Positions 16,894 through 26,247 of a DNA stretch of 64,000 nt are shown here, in pieces. The notes under the pieces were generated by a model. That model was not told where the DNA came from. It worked only from the letters and a program-made list of their open reading frames with translations, and made no database searches. Origin of the DNA: Streptomyces sp. AC558_RSS880 (lineage in GTDB: Bacteria; Actinomycetota; Actinomycetes; Streptomycetales; Streptomycetaceae); NCBI RefSeq assembly GCF_019049255.1, contig NZ_JAGMUJ010000019.1:1-64000 (forward strand), given 5' to 3'. Positions within the stretch are counted from its first letter, which is position 1. Each line of letters begins with the position of its first letter. Position numbers and translations under genes: made by a program.

Positions 16894-18038
16894 AGCGACT
16901 CCTGGGTGGTGCGGCGGGCCTCCGCGTACCGCTCGTAGCGTTCGTACCGCTCGACGCGGCGACGCTTGGCGCGGCGGAAGCGGCGGGCGACCAGCCGGGC
17001 GAGGTCGGCGGCGCCGACCATGCCGGCCTCGGGGCCGAGCTGGGCGCGGACGATGTGGGCCTCGGGGCGGTAGCCGCGACCGGTCAGGTGCCGCTTGAAG
17101 GCGTCCCGCGCGGGGCCGATCAGCAGGTCGTCGGCGGCGGAGACGCCACCGCCGATGACGAAGCAGGAGGGGTCGAGGGCGGCGGCGAGGTTGGCGATGC
17201 CGACGCCGAGCCACTGCCCGATGTCCTGGAGCAGTTCGATGCACATGGCGTCGCCCTCGCGGGCCAGCTCGGTGATCATCGGGCCGCTGATGTCGGCGAT
17301 GTTGCCCTTGACGTGCTCGATGATCCCGTAGGCGACCGGCGAGTCGGCGGCGGCCAGCTCGCGGGCCTCGCGGACCAGCGCGTTGCCGGAGCTGTACTGC
17401 TCCCAGCAGCCGCGGTTGCCGCAGGGGCAGCGGTGGCCGCCGGGGACGACCTGCATGTGGCCGAACTCGCCGGCCACCCCGTACTTGCCGCGCTTGACCT
17501 GCCCGTCCTCCAGGATCGCGCCGCCGATGCCGGTGCCGAGCGTGATCATGACGAGGTGGTCCTCGCCGCGGCCGGCGCCGAAGCGCCACTCGGCCCAGGC
17601 GGCGGTGTTGGCGTCGTTGTCCACCAGGACGGGGACGGCGAGGCGGCCGGCGATGCGGTCGCGCAGCGGTTCGTTGCGCCAGGACAGGTGGGGGGCGAAC
17701 AGCACGCGGTTGCGGTCGGCGTCGACCCAGCCGGCCGCGCCGATGCCGACGGCGTGCACGTCGTGCCGGTCGGACAGGTCCAGCACCAGTTCGACGATGG
17801 TGTCCTCGACGACCTTGGGGCTCTTGGACTTGTCCGGGGTCTCCGTGCGCAGCCGCTCCAGGATGTTGCCGTCGGCGTCGACGACGCCCGCCATGACCTT
17901 GGTGCCGCCGATGTCGATGCCCACCGTCGGGACACGGGGCGCCGTCAGGTGGGAGCGGCGCTCCCGGGTGCCGACGGTTCTCAGGACCGGGGCGCGGCGG
18001 GAGCCGATGGGGGCGGTGAAGTCGCGGTAGGTGCTCAT
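16890..18038 (-). CDS. ROK-family sugar kinase (glucokinase-like)
   Basis: This 382-aa protein has the phosphate-binding motif VGIDIGGTKVMAG, the sugar-binding segment VDNDANTAAWAE with the catalytic Asp, LGTGIGGAI, and the ROK zinc site (GEFGHMQV, then CPCGNRGCWEQY). It lacks the N-terminal winged helix of ROK repressors, so it is a kinase rather than a regulator. It would phosphorylate glucose or another hexose with ATP. It lies downstream of the ABC transporter genes in the same direction, separated by a hairpin-bearing gap, so it may or may not share their substrate. Confidence 0.88.
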   Translation of the reverse strand: MSTYRDFTAPIGSRRAPVLRTVGTRERRSHLTAPRVPTVGIDIGGTKVMAGVVDADGNILERLRTETPDKSKSPKVVEDTIVELVLDLSDRHDVHAVGIGAAGWVDADRNRVLFAPHLSWRNEPLRDRIAGRLAVPVLVDNDANTAAWAEWRFGAGRGEDHLVMITLGTGIGGAILEDGQVKRGKYGVAGEFGHMQVVPGGHRCPCGNRGCWEQYSSGNALVREARELAAADSPVAYGIIEHVKGNIADISGPMITELAREGDAMCIELLQDIGQWLGVGIANLAAALDPSCFVIGGGVSAADDLLIGPARDAFKRHLTGRGYRPEAHIVRAQLGPEAGMVGAADLARLVARRFRRAKRRRVERYERYERYAEARRTTQESL

Positions 18039-18125
18039 CGTGTGCGATTGTGCCGCACGGCTCCGCCGGGTGCCGAACGGGACAGGGGTGGGGCAACACC
18101 GTTCTTCGCCGGGTGCGGGTGCGTT

Positions 18126-18154
18126 GGGGCTGGTCGCGCAGTTCCCCGCGCCCC
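18126..18154 (-). repeat. Recurrent Streptomyces hairpin element / terminator
   Basis: The sequence starting GGGGCTGGTCGCGCAG and ending CCCCGCGCCCC folds into an imperfect GC hairpin. From memory, near-identical copies occur at many intergenic sites in Streptomyces genomes. Here it abuts the stop codon of the ABC ATPase gene, consistent with a terminator for the transporter operon. Confidence 0.6.
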
Positions 18155-18945
18155 TAGGGACGTTGCAGTTCGTGGCGTAGATCGTCCAGCTCGTTGCCTC
18201 CCGCCATCTGCCGTGTCAGCTCGTCCAGCGTGATGGAGTCACGTGTGTGGCTTCCCACCATCGTGCCGCGCTTCAGCAGGACGAACCGGTCCCCCACCAG
18301 ATACGCGTGGTGCGGGTTGTGGGTGATGAAGACGACGCCCAGGCCCTCGTCGCGTGCCGCTGTCACATACTTCAGGACCACCCCCGACTGCTTCACACCC
18401 AGCGCCGCCGTCGGCTCGTCCAGGACCAGGACCTTCGCGCCGAAGTGCACCGCGCGGGCGATGGCCACGCACTGGCGTTCGCCGCCGGAGAGGGTGCCGA
18501 TGGGCTGGTCGACGTCGCGGAGGTCGATGCCCATGCGGAGGAGTTCCGCGCGGGTGGTGCGGCGCATGCGGTCGACGTCCATGCGCTTGAAGGGGCCGGT
18601 GCCCTTGCGCGGCTCGGAACCGAGGAAGAAGTTCCGCCACACCGGCATCAGCGGGACGACGGCCAGGTCCTGGTGGACGGTGGCGATGCCCCGGTCCAGG
18701 GCGTCGCGCGGGGAGGCCAGGTGGGTCTCCTCGCCGTCGAGGGCGAGCGTGCCGCCGTCGTGCCGGTGCAGTCCCGCGATGATCTTGATCAGGGTGGACT
18801 TGCCGGCGCCGTTGTCACCCAGCACACAGGTGATCTCACCCGCGTGCACCTCCAGCGACACGCCCTCGAGGGCGCGGACGTTGCCGTAGTGCTTGCTGAC
18901 GCCGGACAGCTCCACGAGGGCCGTACGGGAGTCGGTCCGGGTCAT
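18154..18945 (-). CDS. Sugar ABC transporter ATP-binding protein
   Basis: This 263-aa single-domain ATPase has Walker [11 protein letters not shown]-loop VHQD, signature LSGGERQ, Walker [12 protein letters not shown] and H-loop ITHN. RbsA/XylG proteins usually have two fused ATPase domains, so this is a one-domain variant, as in several actinobacterial polyol/sugar importers. ATG 18945 has GGAGG seven bases upstream and overlaps the permease stop (ATGA). It would power import through the adjacent permease. Confidence 0.9.
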   Translation of the reverse strand: MTRTDSRTALVELSGVSKHYGNVRALEGVSLEVHAGEITCVLGDNGAGKSTLIKIIAGLHRHDGGTLALDGEETHLASPRDALDRGIATVHQDLAVVPLMPVWRNFFLGSEPRKGTGPFKRMDVDRMRRTTRAELLRMGIDLRDVDQPIGTLSGGERQCVAIARAVHFGAKVLVLDEPTAALGVKQSGVVLKYVTAARDEGLGVVFITHNPHHAYLVGDRFVLLKRGTMVGSHTRDSITLDELTRQMAGGNELDDLRHELQRP

Positions 18946-19997
18946 GTCGAGGCCTCCGCGCGGCGGCGCACCCAGGTGTTGAGCAGGGTGGCGAGGAGCA
19001 GCATCGCTCCGAGGAAGAACTTGAACCAGTCGGGGTTCCACTCGGCGAAGACGATGCCCTTGCTGGTCATGCCGAAGAGCAGCGCGCCGACCGCCGAGCC
19101 GACGGCGCTGCCGTGGCCGCCGGTGATCAGACAGCCGCCGATGACGGCCGCGATGATGTAGATCAGCTCGTTGCCGACGCCCTCGCCGGACTGGACGACG
19201 TCGTAGCTGAAGAGCAGGTGCTGGCCGCAGATCCAGGCGCCGAGGGCGACGCCCATGTAGAGGGCGGTCTTGGTGCGGGTCACGGGGACGCCCACCGCGC
19301 GGGCGGCCTGTTCGTTGCCGCCGACCGCGAAGATCCAGTTGCCGGCGCGGGTGCGCAGCAGGATCCAGCTGCCGAGGGCGACCAGGGCGAGCCACCACAG
19401 GACGGTGACCTTGATGTGCGCGCCGCCGACGGTGAAGGTCGACGCGAAGAGCGCCCGCGCGGTGGTGAAGCCCTCCATGTCGGCGATGGTCCTGGTGGAG
19501 ACGGTGCCGCCGATCAGCTTGGTGAAGCCGAGGTTCATGCCGGTCAGCATCAGGAAGGTGCCGAGCGTGATGATGAAGCTCGGCAGTCTCGTGCGGGCCA
19601 GCATGATCCCGTTGAAGGCGCCGACGGCGAGCGTGACCAGCAGGGACACGCCGACGCCGACCCAGACGTTGGCGGTCATCTGGTAGCTGAACATCGACGA
19701 CACCAGTGCCGACGACGTGACCAGGACACCGGCCGACAGGTCGAACTCGCCGCCGATCATCAGCAGCGCGACCGGGACGGCCATGATGCCGATGGTGGAG
19801 GACGCGTAGAGCACGGTGCCGAGGCTGGAGGCGCGCAGGAAGCTGTCGGCGGCGAGGGCGAAGCAGCAGAAGACGGCGATCGCGCCGACGAGGGAGCCGA
19901 GCTCGGGTCTGGTCAGCAGCCGCCGGAGCGGCGAAGAGCCGCGCAGAAACCTTTCACCAGATGTGTCGGGAGATACGTCGGGAGTCGTCGCGCTCAT
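18942..19997 (-). CDS. Sugar ABC transporter permease (RbsC/XylH type)
   Basis: This 351-aa integral membrane protein has about nine or ten hydrophobic segments. It contains the family hallmark [18 protein letters not shown] (compare GGIDLSVG in RbsC-type permeases) and [18 protein letters not shown] 19997 overlaps the upstream lipoprotein stop (ATGA, 19994-19997), and the stop overlaps the ATPase start. Membrane component of the BPD_transp_2 class, importing pentose, inositol or a related carbohydrate. Confidence 0.92.
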   Translation of the reverse strand: MSATTPDVSPDTSGERFLRGSSPLRRLLTRPELGSLVGAIAVFCCFALAADSFLRASSLGTVLYASSTIGIMAVPVALLMIGGEFDLSAGVLVTSSALVSSMFSYQMTANVWVGVGVSLLVTLAVGAFNGIMLARTRLPSFIITLGTFLMLTGMNLGFTKLIGGTVSTRTIADMEGFTTARALFASTFTVGGAHIKVTVLWWLALVALGSWILLRTRAGNWIFAVGGNEQAARAVGVPVTRTKTALYMGVALGAWICGQHLLFSYDVVQSGEGVGNELIYIIAAVIGGCLITGGHGSAVGSAVGALLFGMTSKGIVFAEWNPDWFKFFLGAMLLLATLLNTWVRRRAEAST

Positions 19998-20998
19998 CGG
20001 GTGCCCCGCTGCGTGTAGTCCTCGAGCGCGGCGGCGTCGTCCTCGGTGATGATCTGCGGCCCGGTGAGCACGGGCCGGCCGCCGCCGAGGACGTCGGCGT
20101 TGTACCGGTACAGCCACAGCAGGTCGACCGCCTCGTAGCCCTGGAGGTAGGGCTGCTGGTCGACGGCGAAGCCGAGGCTTCCGTCCTTCAGGCCGGCGGC
20201 GACCTTGGCGTTGAGGTCGAAGGTGTCGATCTCGGCGTCGCTGCCCGCCCCCTCACGCGCCTTGACGGCGGTGTCGGCGTAGGGGGCGCCCAGGGTGACG
20301 ACGGCGTCCACGGCGGCGTCGGACTGCAGCCGGGCCTCGATCGCCGACTGCACGTCGGGCATGCTCGTGCCGTTGACGTGGAGGCGGACCACCGTGCCGT
20401 CGAAGGTCTTCTCCACCCCGTCGCAGCGCTGCTCGTGACCGACGTTGCCCTGCTCGTGCAGGACGCAGAGGGCCTTCTCGCGGCCGCGCTCGTTCAGCTC
20501 CTCGCCGACCGCCTCACCGGCGATCGTCTCGTCCTGGCCGATGTGGGTGAGCGCGCCGAACTCCTTCGACTCGGCCGAGCCGCTGTTCACGGTGACGACC
20601 GGGATGCCGGCCTCGCGGGCGCGCGCGAGGGACGCCTTCATCGCGTCCGGCTTGGCGAGGGTGACGATGATGCCGTCCACCTTCTTGTCGACGGCCGCGT
20701 CCACGAGCTGCGCCTGCTGCTGGGCCTCGTCGTCGTGCGAGTAGAGGAAGCGGACGTTGTCCTTCACCGCGGCCTGCTCCGCGCCGCTCCGGACGATGTC
20801 CCAGAAGGTGTCGCCGTCTCCCGCGTGGGTGATCATCGCGAAGGTCCAGCGGGGGGTGTCCACCGCCGCCCTGCCCTGGGCCGCCGCGGCCGCGCGGGCG
20901 TCCTCCGCTCGTTTGCCGCCGGTACCGCTGCATCCGGCGAGCGAGAGACTCAGCGCCCCCGCCACCGCGATGCCCACCCAGGTCGAAAACCGTGACAC
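19994..20998 (-). CDS. Sugar-binding lipoprotein of ABC transporter
   Basis: This 334-aa protein has a signal peptide ending in lipobox LAGC (Cys23), so it is a membrane-anchored solute-binding protein. The mature part is a type 1 periplasmic-binding (Peripla_BP_4, RbsB/XylF-like) fold, with DVQSAIEARLQSDAAVDAVV and a C-terminal ligand-loop DQQPYLQGYEAVDL. The start is GTG 20998, with an AAGGGCAAG purine run upstream. It is the first gene of the transporter operon. Ligand is unresolved; a Gfo/Idh dehydrogenase next door suggests inositol or another cyclitol or sugar. Confidence 0.9.
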   Translation of the reverse strand: MSRFSTWVGIAVAGALSLSLAGCSGTGGKRAEDARAAAAAQGRAAVDTPRWTFAMITHAGDGDTFWDIVRSGAEQAAVKDNVRFLYSHDDEAQQQAQLVDAAVDKKVDGIIVTLAKPDAMKASLARAREAGIPVVTVNSGSAESKEFGALTHIGQDETIAGEAVGEELNERGREKALCVLHEQGNVGHEQRCDGVEKTFDGTVVRLHVNGTSMPDVQSAIEARLQSDAAVDAVVTLGAPYADTAVKAREGAGSDAEIDTFDLNAKVAAGLKDGSLGFAVDQQPYLQGYEAVDLLWLYRYNADVLGGGRPVLTGPQIITEDDAAALEDYTQRGTR

Positions 20999-21124
20999 GA
21001 GGACTTGCCCTTCTTGCTGTGCTCTTGCGTATGCAAGGGGCCGATGACCACACCGGCCCCAAACGCCCCATTGTCGAACACGGGCATCGGGCGTCCCCGC
21101 GCGGGGACCGGAAGTCGGTCACAT

Positions 21125-21134
21125 TGTCCTGACA
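21125..21134. promoter_or_regulatory. Candidate GntR operator TGTCCTGACA before the ABC operon
   Basis: A TGTCnnGACA inverted repeat lies 127 bp upstream of the lipoprotein start. It shares its half-sites with the perfect palindrome upstream of the GntR and Gfo/Idh genes. A third degenerate copy (TGTCAGGACC, 21168-21177) overlaps the GntR stop codon. Assignment to the GntR protein is inferred from position. Confidence 0.5.
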
Positions 21135-21169
21135 TGACGACGGCACAGTGCGCGCGTCGCGCCGGATTG

Positions 21170-21934
21170 TCAGGACCGTACAAGCAGCTGGAACTCGAAC
21201 GAGTAGCGGGAGGGCCGGTAGGTGTGGGTGCCGAACTCCACCGCGCGGCCGGTGTCGTCGAAGGTCACGCGCTCCATGGTGAGCAGCGGGGCGCCGGTCG
21301 CCTCCCCCAGCCGCTCGGCCTCGTCGGCGGTGGCGGCACGGGCGCCGATGGTCTGGCGGGCGCTGTGCAGGGTGATCCCGGCGGCCCGCATCAGCCGGTA
21401 CAGGCCGGTGGCCTCCAGCCGGCCGGTGTCCAGGTCGAGCAGTCCCGGCGGCAGGTAGTTGCACAGGTACGCCATCGGCTCCCCGTGGGTGAACCGCAGC
21501 CGTTCGATCCGGTGGACCTCGCTGTCCTCGGCCACGCCGAGCGCGGCCGCGACCTCGGCGGACGCCTCCACGACGGTGTTGACCAGCACCTTCGTCCCGG
21601 GACGCTGACCGGCCGCCTCCAGGTCGTCGTAGAGGCTGCTGAGCTCCAGGGGACGCTTGACCTGGCTGTGCACCACCTGGGTGCCGACCCCGCGGCGGCG
21701 CACCAGCAGCCCCTTGTCGACGAGGGACTGGATGGCCTGGCGGACGGTCGGCCGGGACAGGCCCAGCCGCGCGGCGAGCTCGATCTCGTTGCCCAGCAGG
21801 GTGCCGGGGGTCAGCTCGCCGCGCTCGATGGCGGACTCCAGCTGCCGGGACAGCTGGAAGTACAACGGCACGGGGGAGCCGCGGTCCACGCTCAGCTCCA
21901 GCTGTACGGTCGGGTCCACTTCTGGTTTCGGCAC
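21170..21934 (-). CDS. GntR/HutC-family transcriptional regulator
   Basis: This 254-aa protein has an N-terminal winged helix (residues 22-85) with the GntR signature LAARLGLSRPTVRQAIQSLV, followed by a UTRA ligand-binding domain (about 100-245) with HRIERLRFTHGEPMAY. It starts at GTG 21934. It is transcribed toward the ABC operon and divergently from the Gfo/Idh dehydrogenase, and most likely represses both until a sugar or sugar-phosphate ligand binds. Confidence 0.9.
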   Translation of the reverse strand: MPKPEVDPTVQLELSVDRGSPVPLYFQLSRQLESAIERGELTPGTLLGNEIELAARLGLSRPTVRQAIQSLVDKGLLVRRRGVGTQVVHSQVKRPLELSSLYDDLEAAGQRPGTKVLVNTVVEASAEVAAALGVAEDSEVHRIERLRFTHGEPMAYLCNYLPPGLLDLDTGRLEATGLYRLMRAAGITLHSARQTIGARAATADEAERLGEATGAPLLTMERVTFDDTGRAVEFGTHTYRPSRYSFEFQLLVRS

Positions 21935-21984
21935 GGGCCGAGCGTAGCCCCGTGCGCTGTTGACGGGAAGTCGTGTAGTTCGGT

Positions 21985-21994
21985 TGTCCGGACA
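21985..21994. promoter_or_regulatory. Perfect palindrome TGTCCGGACA in the GntR / Gfo-Idh promoter
   Basis: It lies between the divergent GntR (start 21934) and dehydrogenase (start 22036) genes. A TTGACA -35-like box at 22001-22006 points rightward, and its expected start point falls at about the dehydrogenase ATG, which has no good ribosome site; the dehydrogenase mRNA may therefore be leaderless. The palindrome is immediately upstream of that box, a fitting repressor position. Confidence 0.55.
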
Positions 21995-22035
21995 TACGCA
22001 TTGACAGGGAGCGGCGCGAGCCCCACTTTGTTTCC

Positions 22036-23058
22036 ATGCGCATAGGGGTCATCGGTACGGGCCGCATCGGCACCATTCACGCCCACACACTCAGCAGGCA
22101 CCGCGACGTCGGCTCCCTGATCCTCACGGACGTCGATCCGGCGCGGGCCCAGGCCCTCGCCCACCGGCTCGGCGAGACGGCGGCACCCGGGGTGGACGAG
22201 ATCTACACCTGGGGAGTGGACGCCGTGGTGATCACGGCGGCCACGTCCGCCCACGCCGATCTGATCGGCCGGGCGGCACGCGCGGGGCTGCCGGTGTTCT
22301 GCGAGAAGCCCGTCGCCCTGGACCTGACGGGCACGTTACAGGCGATCACGGAGGTCGAGACCGCCGGGACCGTCCTGCAGATGGGGTTCCAGCGCCGTTT
22401 CGACGCCGGTTACACGGGCGCCCGGGAGGCGGTGCGCTCGGGCAGGCTCGGGCGGCTGCACACCGTACGGGCGATGAGCGGCGACGCGGAGCCGCCGCCG
22501 GCCGGGTACCTGCCGCAGTCCGGCGGGCTGTACCGGGACGCCCTGATCCACGACTTCGACATCCTGCGCTGGGTGACCGGCCGGGAGGTCACGGACGTCT
22601 ACGCGGCCGGGTCCGACGCCGGGCCCGCGATGTTCCGCGACGCGGGCGACGTCGACACCGGCGCGGCGCTCCTCACCCTCGACGACGGCACGCTCGCCAC
22701 GGTCACGGCGACCCGGCTGAACGGCGCCGGCTACGACGTGCGCATGGAGCTCGCCGGGGAGCGGGACCAGATCGCCGTCGGCCTGGACGACCGTACGCCG
22801 ATCGCGTCCACCGAGCCGACCGGGCCGCCGGCCGCGGACAAGCCGTGGACCGGTTTCCTGGAGCGGTTCGGGCCCGCGTACGAGGCCGAGCTGATCGCGT
22901 TCGTCGAGGTGGTGCGGGGCGAGCGGGCCAACCCGTGCGACGGGCGGGAGGCCCTTCAGGCACTGCTGGTCGCGGAGGCGTGCGAGCTGTCCCGGCGGGA
23001 GCGCAGACCGGTCCGGCCGACGGAGCTGGTGCGCGGGGCGACGGCGGCGTACACCTGA
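22036..23058 (+). CDS. Gfo/Idh/MocA oxidoreductase (inositol 2-dehydrogenase-like)
   Basis: This 340-aa NAD(P)-dependent dehydrogenase has Rossmann motif GVIGTGRIGTIHAH at the N-terminus, the family catalytic motif CEKPVAL, and the substrate-site segment LIHDFDILRW. Inositol 2-dehydrogenases and related sugar dehydrogenases have this arrangement. Divergence from the GntR regulator and closeness to a carbohydrate importer suggest it oxidises the imported compound. It contains an in-frame TTA codon (22336-22338), predicting bldA dependence. No strong ribosome site is visible. Confidence 0.87.
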   Translation: MRIGVIGTGRIGTIHAHTLSRHRDVGSLILTDVDPARAQALAHRLGETAAPGVDEIYTWGVDAVVITAATSAHADLIGRAARAGLPVFCEKPVALDLTGTLQAITEVETAGTVLQMGFQRRFDAGYTGAREAVRSGRLGRLHTVRAMSGDAEPPPAGYLPQSGGLYRDALIHDFDILRWVTGREVTDVYAAGSDAGPAMFRDAGDVDTGAALLTLDDGTLATVTATRLNGAGYDVRMELAGERDQIAVGLDDRTPIASTEPTGPPAADKPWTGFLERFGPAYEAELIAFVEVVRGERANPCDGREALQALLVAEACELSRRERRPVRPTELVRGATAAYT

Positions 23059-23069
23059 CCCGCGCGGGC

Positions 23070-23744
23070 TCAGCGGCCGTCGGTCTCCTCCAGGAGGCCG
23101 GCGTCGTGGGCGAGCAGGGCGATCTGCACGCGGTTGTTGAGGCCGAGCTTGGCCAGGATGCGGGAGACGTGGGTCTTGACGGTGGCCACGCTCATGTAGA
23201 GCTCCGCGGCGATGTCGGCGTTGGCCAGGCCCCGGCCGACCGCGACGGCGACCTCGCGTTCACGGTCGTTGAGGTCCGCGACGCGCGCACGCGCGCGCGT
23301 GCGCCGCGTGTCGGCGGCGGTGCCGGCCGCGTGGGCCATCAACTGCCGGGTGACCGTGGGCGACAGCACCGGGTCGCCGGCCGCGACCCGGCGCACCGCG
23401 GCGACGATCTCGGCGGGCGGGGTGTCCTTGAGGACGAACCCGGCGGCGCCCGCGCGGAGCGCGCGCAGCACCTGCTCGTCGGCGTGGAAGGTGGTGAGCA
23501 CCACGACCTGCGGGGCGTCCTCGCGCCGGCGCAGCGACTCGGTGGCGGTGAGACCGTCCACCGTCGGCATCCGGATGTCCATGAGGACGACGTCCGGGCG
23601 GGTGCGGTCGACGAGCGCCTCGACCTCGCCGCCGTCCGCGGCCTCACCGACGATCTCGATGTCGTCCGCGCCGCCCAGCATGAAGGACAGCCCGGCCCGC
23701 ACCAGCGGGTCGTCGTCGACGAGGAGCACCCTGATCGCAGTCAT
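23070..23744 (-). CDS. NarL/LuxR-family response regulator
   Basis: This 224-aa protein has a receiver domain with acidic pocket LLVDDDP and phospho-acceptor Asp56 in DVVLMDIRMP. A C-terminal LuxR helix-turn-helix (LNDREREVAVAVGRGLANAD, then VKTHVSRILAKL) follows. It is encoded 58 bp after its cognate histidine kinase in the same orientation. Targets are unknown; the adjacent divergent small membrane protein is one candidate. Confidence 0.93.
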   Translation of the reverse strand: MTAIRVLLVDDDPLVRAGLSFMLGGADDIEIVGEAADGGEVEALVDRTRPDVVLMDIRMPTVDGLTATESLRRREDAPQVVVLTTFHADEQVLRALRAGAAGFVLKDTPPAEIVAAVRRVAAGDPVLSPTVTRQLMAHAAGTAADTRRTRARARVADLNDREREVAVAVGRGLANADIAAELYMSVATVKTHVSRILAKLGLNNRVQIALLAHDAGLLEETDGR

Positions 23745-23802
23745 GACCCGTACGTAATCACGGCCGGGCGGGGCGGGGACACACGCACCGGCCGGTTCCC
23801 GT

Positions 23803-25062
23803 TCACGCCCACGGCAGCCGTGCCCGTACCGCGAACCCGCCGTCGGGCGTGGGCCCGTGCTCCAGGGTGCCGCCCGCCAGGGCCGCCCGTTCGGTGAGAC
23901 CGATCAGGCCCTGCCCGGCGCCGGGCACGCGCGGTACGTCCCCCTCCGGCGCCGGGTTGCGCACGGTCACCGTGAGGCCCTCCCCCGGGCCGCCGGTGAC
24001 CGACACGGTGACCTCCGTGCCGGGGGCGTGCTTGCGGGCGTTGGTCAGGCCCTCCTGGGCGATCCGGTAGGCGGTGCGGCCCACGGAGGCGGGGACGCCG
24101 GCCGGGCCGGTGACCCGCTGGTCCAGGGTGACCTTCATGCCGGCCTGCCGGGACTCGGCGACCAGGGTGTCGAGCGCCGCGAGCGTCGGCTGCGGCCGGC
24201 CCGTGTCGTCGGAGTCACCGGCCCGCAGCACGCCGATGATCTCCCGCAGGTCCTGCAGCGCCTCGTGCGCGCTCTCCCGGATGACGCCGGCCGCCCGCGC
24301 GACCTCCTCGCGCGGGGCGTCGGGCCGGAACTCCAGGGCGCCCGCGTGCACGCTCAGCAGCGTCAGCCGGTGCGCGAGCACGTCGTGCATCTCCCGCGCG
24401 ATGGCCTCGCGCGCGAGCCGCTGCGCCTGTTCGGCCCGCAGCCGCGCCTCGGTCTCGGCCCGCCGCGCCCGGTCCCGCAGGCTCAGCATGAGCTGCCGCT
24501 TGGACCGTACGAACATGCCCCAGCCGACGATCGCGACGACCAGCACCACGAAGAGGAGCAGCGAGGCGAGGTACGGCAGGTCGGGATCGGGCCGCCACCA
24601 GAAGTACAGCGGGACGGACACCGCGTGGGCTCCGCCCACCCACAGCACGTACCGGAAGGGCCGGTGCACGGCGAGCGTGAACAGGGCGATCATGGCCGCG
24701 CCCCCGGAGGTCTCCGAGACGAAGCTGACCGGGGCCATCACGGCGGCCAGGGCGAGCGGCCACCGCCGGCGCAGCCAGACCGCGGCGCACGACAGCGCGC
24801 CGAGCACCTGGTCGGCGACGGCCAGCGCGTGCGGGACGGCGTGGTTGTCGTTGAGCGACTCGGCGCCCAGGAGACCCACCAGGACGGCCAGCACGAAGCA
24901 GGAGAAGTCGACGACCCAGTCCCGCGCGGTGCGCCGGGGCCGGCGCCCGGAACGGGCCGCGTCGGGGTCGAGTTCGTGGAGGAGGGCGGACGGGAAGAAC
25001 CATCGGCGCCCCGTGAACACCGGGGCGGTCTGCGCCGCCTTGTCACCAGTCACAGTCGACAA
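23803..25062 (-). CDS. Sensor histidine kinase (HisKA_3 / NarX type)
   Basis: This kinase of about 419 aa has a cluster of hydrophobic segments in its first half (roughly residues 45-190), a basic linker, the dimerisation/phospho-acceptor box AIAREMHDVLAHRLTLL, then an HATPase_c domain with GLTNARKHAPG and GQGLIGLTERAAL. The start is uncertain: the longest frame begins at TTG 25062, and GTG 25053 is three codons in; neither has a strong ribosome site. With the downstream regulator it forms a two-component system. The signal is unknown. Confidence 0.9.
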   Translation of the reverse strand: MSTVTGDKAAQTAPVFTGRRWFFPSALLHELDPDAARSGRRPRRTARDWVVDFSCFVLAVLVGLLGAESLNDNHAVPHALAVADQVLGALSCAAVWLRRRWPLALAAVMAPVSFVSETSGGAAMIALFTLAVHRPFRYVLWVGGAHAVSVPLYFWWRPDPDLPYLASLLLFVVLVVAIVGWGMFVRSKRQLMLSLRDRARRAETEARLRAEQAQRLAREAIAREMHDVLAHRLTLLSVHAGALEFRPDAPREEVARAAGVIRESAHEALQDLREIIGVLRAGDSDDTGRPQPTLAALDTLVAESRQAGMKVTLDQRVTGPAGVPASVGRTAYRIAQEGLTNARKHAPGTEVTVSVTGGPGEGLTVTVRNPAPEGDVPRVPGAGQGLIGLTERAALAGGTLEHGPTPDGGFAVRARLPWA

Positions 25063-25232
25063 ATCTATGCAGAGAACGCCTCCGGCACCGCCGTGCGGGC
25101 GGGATCGCCGACCAAAGTCGCGGCACCGCAGACTTTCGGCGCTCCGGCCGGCGCGAAGCGCCGCCTTCCGTCGGGAAGGGCTCGCCCCGCGGCCGATACG
25201 GGCCGGGGGTCCGCGGGGCGAGAGTCGGTGGC

Positions 25233-25433
25233 ATGAAGCGACTACTGGAAGTTCTGGGGTTCCTCACCGGGGTGCAGGGGGTGGCGGGCCTGGTGAGCGA
25301 GTTCGCCGGCTGGGACTGGGGACTCGTCCACCGGTTCTCGTTCCTCGACGGTTACGAGCTCTTCGCGAGCATCGCCCTGCTGGTGCTGAGCGGCGCCCTG
25401 TTCGCCGCCGCGGAGAGCCGGAAGCCCGGCTGA
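25233..25433 (+). CDS. Small membrane protein (66 aa)
   Basis: The protein starts MKRLLEVLGFLTGVQG and has two hydrophobic stretches, residues 5-25 and 43-62, giving a likely two-helix hairpin. A ribosome-binding purine run (GGGGCGAG) is present upstream at a long spacing. It is divergent from the histidine kinase gene. No known family is recognised; it may be a target or accessory of the two-component system. Confidence 0.6.
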   Translation: MKRLLEVLGFLTGVQGVAGLVSEFAGWDWGLVHRFSFLDGYELFASIALLVLSGALFAAAESRKPG

Positions 25434-25474
25434 CATCGCCGTCCGGGCGGCGGCGTCCACCGGTACGGCCGGTG

Positions 25475-26101
25475 TCAGGCGTCCTCCGGGAGCTCGTACG
25501 AGCCGTACTCGGGGCGGCCGGAGAAGTCGTAGGCCTGGATGGACACGCCCGCGGCGGTGATCTCTCCGCCGGTGTGCCGGAAGGCGCTCGGCATCGAGCC
25601 CTCCGGGAACAGGCGGCGCCCGGCGCCGAGGACGACCGGGAAGGTCAGCAGGTGCAGGGTGTCCACGAGGTCGAGCGCGAACAGGGACCGGGCGAGGGCT
25701 CCGCTGCCGTGCAGCTGGAGCTCGCCGTCGGTGCGCTCCTTGAGGGCGATGACCTCCTTGGCGAGGTCGCCGCGGAGCACGGTGGTGCCGGCCCACTCGG
25801 GGTCGGTGAGGGTGGTGGAGGCGACGTACTTCGGCAGCGCGTTCAGTTTGCCGGCGACCGGGTCGGCGGGGTCGGTCATCTTCGGCCAGTACGAGGCGAA
25901 GATGTCGTACGTACGACGGCCGAGGAGGAAGGCGCCCACGCGGGAGAAGACCCCGTTGACGAACCGGCCGAAGTCCTCGTCGCCGTAGGGGACGCTCCAG
26001 CCGCCCTGTTCGAAACCGTCCCTGGTGTCCTCCTGGGGGCCGCCGGGGGCCTGGTAGACACCGTCGAGGGTGACGAAGGTGGTGACTACGAGCTTGCCCA
26101 T
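25475..26101 (-). CDS. Dihydrofolate reductase-like / RibD C-terminal family protein
   Basis: This 208-aa protein begins MGKLVVTTFVTLDGVYQAPGG, the standard start of the RibD_C/YwjB-like reductase family. It has a central VGAFLLGRRTYDIFASYWP segment and the C-terminal nucleotide-binding GSGALARSLFALDLVD region. Members are NADPH-binding reductases of mostly unknown substrate. AGGA sits before ATG 26101. It is divergent from the SDR gene at 26248. Confidence 0.87.
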   Translation of the reverse strand: MGKLVVTTFVTLDGVYQAPGGPQEDTRDGFEQGGWSVPYGDEDFGRFVNGVFSRVGAFLLGRRTYDIFASYWPKMTDPADPVAGKLNALPKYVASTTLTDPEWAGTTVLRGDLAKEVIALKERTDGELQLHGSGALARSLFALDLVDTLHLLTFPVVLGAGRRLFPEGSMPSAFRHTGGEITAAGVSIQAYDFSGRPEYGSYELPEDA

Positions 26102-26247
26102 GACGGGTTCCTGCCTTCCTGGTGCACGGGTGGGGACATGTCGTCATCAGCTCAGACCGCGGTGGGGTCCGCAACTCATCGGTGGGGCGTCAGGTCGACG
26201 TCCGTTCGCCGCCAGCGACCGGGCGGCGGGGGCGCTGGGATGGACGC

